Positions 31,316-35,919 of a stretch of DNA of 35,919 nucleotides are shown one piece after another. Every line of letters begins with the position of its first letter. The stretch's first letter is position 1. The translations under genes were made by a program, and so were the position numbers. Origin of the DNA: Bordetella sp. (GTDB lineage Bacteria; Pseudomonadota; Alphaproteobacteria; Caulobacterales; Caulobacteraceae). The notes beneath the pieces are model-generated. The model was not told the origin of the DNA and did not search any database. It saw nothing but the letters and a program-made list of their open reading frames with translations. The DNA is taken from NCBI GenBank assembly GCA_017308115.1, contig JAFKFS010000032.1, positions 1 through 35,919 on the forward strand, read 5' to 3'.

Positions 31316-33370
31316 ATGCACTCAAGATCGATCCCGCTCGCGGCGGCGAGTTTCTCAGCCATTTCGACGGCGACCTGGGCCGACGCCCTGCCCCAGTCCG
31401 GTCCGTCCGCAACCCGCGTCGACGACGTGATCGTCACGGCCGACGCCCTGGGCCGCTCCGGCAGGGAGGTGGCGTCCAATGTGGCGGTGCTGCGCGGCGA
31501 CGAACTGGTCCAGCGTCGGCAATCGACGCTGGGCGAGACGCTGACCGGCCTGCCCGGGGTCAACTCCGACACCTTCGGCGGCGGCGCCAGCCGTCCGGTG
31601 ATCCGCGGCCAGACTGCGCCCAGGGTCAAGGTGCTGACAGACGGTTCGGCCCTGATGGACGCCTCCGAAGTCTCGCCCGACCACGCCGTGTCCGGCGAGC
31701 CCCTGCTGCTGGAAGGCGTCGAGATCCTGCGCGGCCCGTCCGCCCTGCTCTACGGCGGCGGCGCCATCGGCGGGGCGGTCAATCTGATCGACAGGAAGAT
31801 TCCGACGCGCATCCCTGAGAACGGCGGCGAAGGCGTCGCCGAATTCCGCCTCGGCACGGCGGACAATGAAGAAGCCGGCGTGGTCGGCCTGACCGCCGGC
31901 GCGGGATCGTTCGCCATCCGCGTCGAGGCCGCCGGGCGCCGCACCGACGACTATGAGGTCCCCGACTTCGACGAAGCCACGCTGGACGGGTCGTTCAACC
32001 GGAGTTCGACCGCGACCCTGGGCCTGTCCTGGATCGGGTCGCGGGGCTATCTGGGGGCCGCCTATACGGAACAGCGCAGCGAGTACGGCCTGCCGGGGCA
32101 TACGCACGAGTATGAATCCTGCCACCCGCACGGCTCCAGCCTGCACTGCGGCGGCCACGACCACGGCGGCGACCACCATGACCACGATCATGATCACGAC
32201 CACGATCATGACCATGTCCCGATCGTCGACCTGATCAGCAAGCGGGTGGACGTGCGCGGCGAGATCGAGGACCCCTTCGCCGGGATCGAGCGCATCCGCT
32301 TCCGCGGCGGCTACACCGACTATCGCCACGACGAGATCGACGACGGCGAGATCGCCACCACCTTCACCAACGAAGGCTATGACGCCCGCGTCGAGGTGCA
32401 GCACGCCGCCATCGGCGGGATGCGCGGCGTGATCGGCGCCCAGACCTCGCGCAGCGACTTCGCCGCCGTCGGCGCCGAGTCCTTCATCCCCGAAAGCCGG
32501 ACCGAGAACCACGCCCTGTTCCTGGTCGAGGAATACGTCGCCGGCGACTGGCGCTTTGAAGGCGCCCTGCGCCAGGAGTGGCAGGACGCCCGCGCCCTGG
32601 GGCGCGCCGATACGAGCCACTCGCCCTTCTCCATCTCCGGAGGCGCCGGCTGGACCTTCACGCCCGGCTATGTCGCCAGCGTGACCCTGGCCCGATCCCA
32701 GCGCGCGCCGACGGCGCAGGAACTGTATGCCCGAGGCGTCCACCTGGCGACCAACACCTATGAGATCGGCGGCGCCGGCCTGGATGTCGAGACGGCTAAT
32801 TCGATCGAGCTGGGCCTGAAGAAGACCGAGGGCGCCACGACCTTCGCCGCGAGCCTCTACCACTACGACTATGACGGCTACATCTTCGCCGACACCCTCG
32901 ATCAGTTCGAGGACTTCCGCCTGATCCGCTACACCCAGGCCGACGCCCGCTTCACCGGGATCGAGGGCCAGGTTACCCACGAGTTCCGGCCGGGCCTGTC
33001 CGTCACGGCGTTCGGCGACTACGTCCGGGCCGAGCTGAAGGGCGACGGCGGCGACCTGCCGCGCATTCCGGCCGGCCGTCTCGGCGCGCGCGGCGATTTC
33101 CATCGGGGCGCCTGGTCCGGCAATCTGGAATACGTCCATGTCTTCGAGCAGGACCGCATCGCCGCCTTCGAACGCAAGACGCCCGGCTACGACATGGTCA
33201 ACGCCACCCTGGCCTATGACGTCCCGACGATCGCCGACATCAACGGACAGATCTTCGTGCGCGGGACCAACCTGCTGGACGAGAAGGCGCTGAACCACGC
33301 CTCCTTCATCAGCCACCTGGCCCCCCTGCGCGGCCGCAACCTCGTCCTGGGTTTCCGCGCCCGCTTCTGA
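31316..33370 (+). CDS. znuD: ZnuD-like TonB-dependent zinc receptor
   Basis: A 684-residue outer-membrane receptor. A short signal region (IPLAAASFSAISTATWA) precedes the TonB box-like VDDVIVTA, the plug (LTGLPGVNSDTFGGGASRPV, RGPSALLYGGGAIGGAVNLI) and a barrel ending VLGFRARF. An extracellular loop at about residues 260-300 carries HTHEYESCHPHG, LHCGGHDHGGDHH and a run of about six DH pairs, a histidine/aspartate/cysteine zinc trap as in Neisseria ZnuD. A Zur box just upstream confirms the metal. The signal peptide is less ideal than usual, with no basic cluster beyond one Arg, but no better start exists downstream. A MerC-like gene follows. Confidence 0.88.
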   Translation: MHSRSIPLAAASFSAISTATWADALPQSGPSATRVDDVIVTADALGRSGREVASNVAVLRGDELVQRRQSTLGETLTGLPGVNSDTFGGGASRPVIRGQTAPRVKVLTDGSALMDASEVSPDHAVSGEPLLLEGVEILRGPSALLYGGGAIGGAVNLIDRKIPTRIPENGGEGVAEFRLGTADNEEAGVVGLTAGAGSFAIRVEAAGRRTDDYEVPDFDEATLDGSFNRSSTATLGLSWIGSRGYLGAAYTEQRSEYGLPGHTHEYESCHPHGSSLHCGGHDHGGDHHDHDHDHDHDHDHVPIVDLISKRVDVRGEIEDPFAGIERIRFRGGYTDYRHDEIDDGEIATTFTNEGYDARVEVQHAAIGGMRGVIGAQTSRSDFAAVGAESFIPESRTENHALFLVEEYVAGDWRFEGALRQEWQDARALGRADTSHSPFSISGGAGWTFTPGYVASVTLARSQRAPTAQELYARGVHLATNTYEIGGAGLDVETANSIELGLKKTEGATTFAASLYHYDYDGYIFADTLDQFEDFRLIRYTQADARFTGIEGQVTHEFRPGLSVTAFGDYVRAELKGDGGDLPRIPAGRLGARGDFHRGAWSGNLEYVHVFEQDRIAAFERKTPGYDMVNATLAYDVPTIADINGQIFVRGTNLLDEKALNHASFISHLAPLRGRNLVLGFRARF
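32155..32216 (+). repeat. His-Asp coding tandem repeat in znuD loop
   Basis: Runs of GACCAC, GATCAT and GATCAC hexamers encode alternating Asp-His. The repeat is imperfect at the third codon base. It lies in the metal-binding loop, so unit number may vary by slippage in steps of six bases and stay in frame. Confidence 0.75.
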
Positions 33371-33393
33371 TCCTTCCCCTCCTCCCCCCGCCT

Positions 33394-33421
33394 GGCCGCG
33401 GCGTCCCATGACGTCGCGGCC
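33394..33421. terminator. Hairpin between znuD and the MerC-like gene
   Basis: GGCCGCGGCGTC, CCAT, GACGTCGCGGCC forms a 12-bp stem with one wobble pair and a four-base loop, followed by GACTTTCCT. It may partially end the receptor transcript and set the level of the downstream gene. No U-run of full strength is present. Confidence 0.45.
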
Positions 33422-33444
33422 GACTTTCCTCTGAAAGGATCGCC

Positions 33445-33822
33445 ATGAACGCTCGTGTCCAGACCTGGGGCGACGTCGCCGCCGTCGGCCTGTCCTGCCT
33501 GTGCATGATCCACTGCCTGGCCCTGCCCCTGGTCGCAGGACTACTGCCGGTCCTGGGCCTGTTCGTCGAGCCCCCCTGGGTTCACTGGGCCTTCGCCCTG
33601 ACCGCCGCGCCTATAGCCGCCTGGACCCTGACCCGCCCGACGCCGGACGGTCGCCGCGCCTGGCCGCTGATCGGCCTGGGCGCGCTCGGCGTCGCCCTGC
33701 TCTTCCTGGCCGCCGCCGAATGGCCGACGCACGAGGCCGAGACGCCCATCACCGTCGCAGGCGGCCTGCTGCTCGGCGCCGCCCACCTGATGAACTGGCG
33801 GCGCAGGCCGCACGCCCACTGA
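33445..33822 (+). CDS. MerC-domain membrane protein
   Basis: A 125-residue protein with four membrane segments. The start LSCLCMIHCLALPLVAGLLP holds the MerC-type Cys pair (CLC) and the HC next to it in helix 1; further helices follow at about residues 45-63, 72-90 and 99-115. The tail ends with RRRPHAH. MerC proteins move thiophilic metals; chromosomal homologues next to Zur-controlled receptors are suspected of inner-membrane zinc handling. The good ribosome site AAAGGA precedes the ATG, 75 bases after the receptor stop. Mercury resistance is unlikely, since no merA, merP or merT is nearby. Confidence 0.82.
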   Translation: MNARVQTWGDVAAVGLSCLCMIHCLALPLVAGLLPVLGLFVEPPWVHWAFALTAAPIAAWTLTRPTPDGRRAWPLIGLGALGVALLFLAAAEWPTHEAETPITVAGGLLLGAAHLMNWRRRPHAH

Positions 33823-33905
33823 TCCCCGCCGGAAAGATCAGTGGAGACACGCAAACGCCCGCGCGTCGACGACAGCGCTGGCCGCCCTGCGAGAGCGGCG
33901 AAACG

Positions 33906-33937
33906 AAAAAAGGGGACGGCTCGCGCCGCCCCCTTTC
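33906..33937 (-). terminator. Intrinsic terminator of the amidohydrolase gene
   Basis: On the minus strand, AAAGGGGGCGGC, a short GCGA loop and GCCGTCCCC form a 9-10 bp stem with a wobble pair, followed by TTTTTT. This is a classic rho-independent terminator about 40 bases after the amidohydrolase stop (33977). The plus-strand version would have a mismatch, so it acts mainly for the minus gene. Confidence 0.75.
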
Positions 33938-33976
33938 GATCTACGCCGTATTCCAGCGTCCTGACCTCGGCGAACC

Positions 33977-35296
33977 TCAGTCGTTGCGATAGGTCACGCC
34001 GCCCTTCATCACGTATTTGACGTGCTCCAGCGTGGTCACGTCGCTCAGGGGATCGCCCGAGACGGCGATGACGTCGGCGGCGTAGCCGGGCGTCAGGCGG
34101 CCGATCTCGTCCTGCAGGCGGAAGTGGGTCGCGGCGCCGACGGTGGCGGCGCGGACGGCCTCCAGCGGGGTCAGGCCGGCCTGGACCAGCAGGGCGAACT
34201 CCTTGGCGTTTTCGCCGTGCGGCGAGACGCCGGTGTCGGTGCCGAAGGCGATCTGAACGCCGGCGCGGTGGGCGCGGCGCGCCATGTCCAGCATCTGCGG
34301 ACCGGCTTCCAGCGACTTCTTGCGCTGGTTCGGGGTGAAGAAGGTTTCCGGCCGCGCGGCTTCGCGGGCGACGAAGTCGCCGGCCAGCAGGGTCGGCACC
34401 AGCCAGCCGTTGTTGGCCTTGAAGATGCGGATGGATTCGTCGTCCAGGAAGGTGCCGTGCTCGATCGAGTCGCCTCCCGCGCGCAGGAAGCTGTTGATGC
34501 CGTCGGTGCCGTGGGCGTGGGCGGTCACCGTGCGGCCCATGAAGTGCGCCGTCTCGACGATGGCCTGCAGTTCCTCGTTCGAGAACTGCTGGTTCAGGCC
34601 CGCGCCGGTGTCGGACAGGACGCCGCCGGTGGCCGTGATCTTGATGATGTCGGCGCCCGCGCGCACGCGCTCGCGCACCGAGCGGCGGCAGTCGTCGGCG
34701 CCGGAGCAGACGCCGTTCTGGCGCAGCACCGGCACCAGGGCGCTGTTCACGCCGTTGGCGTCGCCGTGGCCGCCGTGCGGCGTCACCGTGCCGGCCGAGA
34801 CCAGCAGGCGCGGGCCGGGAATCTTGCCCGCCGCGATGCCGTTGCGCAGGGCGATGACGGCGTCGCTGGCGCCGCCCAGGTCGGCGACGGTGGTGAAGCC
34901 CGCCCGCAGCGTCACCAGGGCGTAGGCCGCGCCCTGAACGGCGGAGTCGGCCGCAGTGTTGGTGAAGCGGGCGACGCGGTTGCCTTCGCCCTGCTGGTTG
35001 GTGATGTGGACGTGGCTGTCGATCAGACCCGGCAGGACGAACTTGTCCGACAGATCGACGACTTCGCCCTGGCCCTGGCCGACGAAGCCGTTGACGATCT
35101 CGCGCACGCGGCCGTTCTCGACCACCAGGGTCTGGTTCCGGGTCACGCGCCCGGTGGCCGGGTCAGCCAGAAGGCGTCCGGCGTGGATGTAGGAGACGCT
35201 CGGCGCCGAGGCCGCCTGCTGCGCGGCCGCCGGGGCCGAGGCCATGAGGGCGGCCGCCAGGCCGACGAACCATGATTTCTTAGATGACAACTTCAC
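33977..35296 (-). CDS. Exported metal-dependent amidohydrolase (Xaa-Arg/Xaa-Pro dipeptidase-like)
   Basis: A 439-residue imidazolonepropionase-like amidohydrolase with a signal peptide (KSWFVGLAAALMASAPAAAQ). The binuclear metal site is visible: DSHVHI (HxH), the carboxylated Lys in IIKITATGG, TAHAHG, SIEHGTF and the Asp in FGTDTG. This group includes Caulobacter Cc2672 and the Sgx9260 proteins, which hydrolyse L-Xaa-L-Arg/Lys or L-Xaa-Pro dipeptides and N-acyl amino acids. The start is GTG at 35296, with a strong GGAGGAGG site five bases upstream. It follows a TonB-receptor gene on the same strand, so periplasmic use of imported peptides is plausible. An intrinsic terminator closes it. Confidence 0.85.
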   Translation of the reverse strand: MKLSSKKSWFVGLAAALMASAPAAAQQAASAPSVSYIHAGRLLADPATGRVTRNQTLVVENGRVREIVNGFVGQGQGEVVDLSDKFVLPGLIDSHVHITNQQGEGNRVARFTNTAADSAVQGAAYALVTLRAGFTTVADLGGASDAVIALRNGIAAGKIPGPRLLVSAGTVTPHGGHGDANGVNSALVPVLRQNGVCSGADDCRRSVRERVRAGADIIKITATGGVLSDTGAGLNQQFSNEELQAIVETAHFMGRTVTAHAHGTDGINSFLRAGGDSIEHGTFLDDESIRIFKANNGWLVPTLLAGDFVAREAARPETFFTPNQRKKSLEAGPQMLDMARRAHRAGVQIAFGTDTGVSPHGENAKEFALLVQAGLTPLEAVRAATVGAATHFRLQDEIGRLTPGYAADVIAVSGDPLSDVTTLEHVKYVMKGGVTYRND

Positions 35297-35363
35297 TATC
35301 CTCCTCCATGCGGCGAACCTCGCCGCCCCACTGGAATATTGTCGGCGCTAGGCCGGATTAGGG

Positions 35364-35387
35364 GCGGCGGAACCGAGGTCCCGCCGC
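35364..35387 (-). terminator. Hairpin after the TonB receptor gene
   Basis: On the minus strand, GCGGCGGGA, CCTCGG, TTCCGCCGC makes a 9-bp stem 29 bases after the receptor stop; there is no strong T-run. It may reduce read-through from the receptor into the amidohydrolase gene. Confidence 0.4.
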
Positions 35388-35415
35388 TTCTGACTTCAGA
35401 TCTCCTTGCGGAAGT

Positions 35416-35919
35416 CTAGAAGGTCTTGGTGACCGCGACCGTGTAGTAGCGGCCTATGGTGTCGTAGTTCTGCGCATCGTAGGTGCCGCGGACGTCCCCC
35501 ACCTGCGGCGGCGCCTCATTGAACAGGTTGGTCACGGTGAAGCGCAGGGAGGTGTCGTAAGGCAGCGTCACCCGGGCGTTCAAGTCGAAGACGTCATAGG
35601 CGTCCACGCCGCGCGCCGTGCTGTTCGGCGAGGTCACGCGGGCGCTGTGGATCATCTCCGACATGTGGCGCCAGCGCAGGCCGACGTTCCAACTTTCACG
35701 CGAGTAGGTGACGCTGGTCGACGCCTTCCATTCGGGGTGCGCCTGGCCGGCGTTGGCTTCGATCGCCGTCCCCCAGGTGCCGGCGTAGTCGTACGTCGGC
35801 GCGCCCGGCAGGGCCTGGATCTCGAAGCTGCTCAGATAGCTGATCGCCGAGCTGACGCTGAGCTGCCCCTCGTCCGGCAGGCCGACATCGCCCAGGTGCA
35901 GGCGCCAGTCCAACTGCAG
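35416..35919 (-). CDS. TonB-dependent receptor, C-terminal part (cut by window edge)
   Basis: About 167 residues of the barrel end of an outer-membrane TonB receptor. Beta-strand text such as WNVGLRWRHMSEMIHSARVT, VFDLNARVTLPYDTSLRFTV and NLFNEAPPQVGDVRG runs to the terminal YYTVAVTKTF, with the C-terminal aromatic Phe. The TNLFNEAPP motif is common in the large receptors of Caulobacterales and Sphingomonadales. The gene continues beyond base 35919, so its plug and ligand clues are not visible. Stop is TAG. It is 119 bases upstream of the amidohydrolase on the same strand. Confidence 0.85.
   Translation of the reverse strand: MQLDWRLHLGDVGLPDEGQLSVSSAISYLSSFEIQALPGAPTYDYAGTWGTAIEANAGQAHPEWKASTSVTYSRESWNVGLRWRHMSEMIHSARVTSPNSTARGVDAYDVFDLNARVTLPYDTSLRFTVTNLFNEAPPQVGDVRGTYDAQNYDTIGRYYTVAVTKTF

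Noticed and set aside
32155-32216. CRISPR-like or satellite repeat
   Set aside because: The unit is six bases with no spacers and encodes Asp-His in a receptor loop.
33445-33822. Mercury resistance operon
   Set aside because: Only a MerC-like protein is present, with no merR, merT, merP or merA, and the context is zinc uptake.

Overview
The window is GC-rich DNA that reads like an alphaproteobacterium of the order Caulobacterales, most probably Brevundimonas or a close relative. The grounds are tightly packed ATGA-overlapping operons, several TonB-dependent receptors, a caa3-type oxidase and a Caulobacter-type Xaa-Arg dipeptidase homologue. The genus is inferred from protein style, not from a marker gene. 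I saw no tRNA, rRNA, CRISPR array, insertion sequence or prophage.

Region 1 (1-15973) is a CoA-thioester catabolic island. A plus-strand operon (about 402-8914) encodes a 5'-truncated thiolase, a PaaN-type aldehyde dehydrogenase, a second thiolase, two acyl-CoA ligases, a nitronate monooxygenase-like flavoprotein and a hotdog thioesterase. A converging minus-strand series (13606-8921) encodes a carotenoid/lignostilbene-type oxygenase, a feruloyl-CoA-synthase-like ligase and an SCP-x-type thiolase. Diverging from the oxygenase are a kinase and an acyl-CoA dehydrogenase that together look like a split ACAD10/11, or LvaA plus LvaC of levulinate catabolism. The set suggests oxidative cleavage of a stilbene, phenylpropene or apocarotenoid-like compound, then CoA activation and thiolytic degradation. 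The substrate is not known. The first 400 bases belong to an unrelated Sel1-repeat gene joined abruptly to the thiolase.

Region 2 (16025-22293) is a respiratory cluster. The minus strand encodes a frameshifted lipoprotein cytochrome c, CoxB with a C-terminal cytochrome c domain, a CtaD-CtaE (subunit I-III) fusion and a small membrane protein. A divergent dihaem cytochrome c lies across a 22-bp perfect palindrome. A cytochrome b561 and the caa3 assembly factor CtaG follow on the minus strand.

Region 3 (22406-26508) holds a nucleotidyltransferase/metallophosphoesterase pair, a YghA-type SDR divergent from a LysR regulator, and a Fur-family protein that has lost its metal ligands.

Region 4 (26670-35919) concerns metal and nutrient uptake. 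It has a CirA/FepA-like TonB receptor with a YncE-like beta-propeller, and a ZnuD-like zinc receptor with a His/Asp-rich loop behind a near-consensus Zur box, followed by a MerC-like protein. An XRE regulator plus methyltransferase pair diverges from the same Zur box. A secreted amidohydrolase and the C-terminal end of another TonB receptor close the window.
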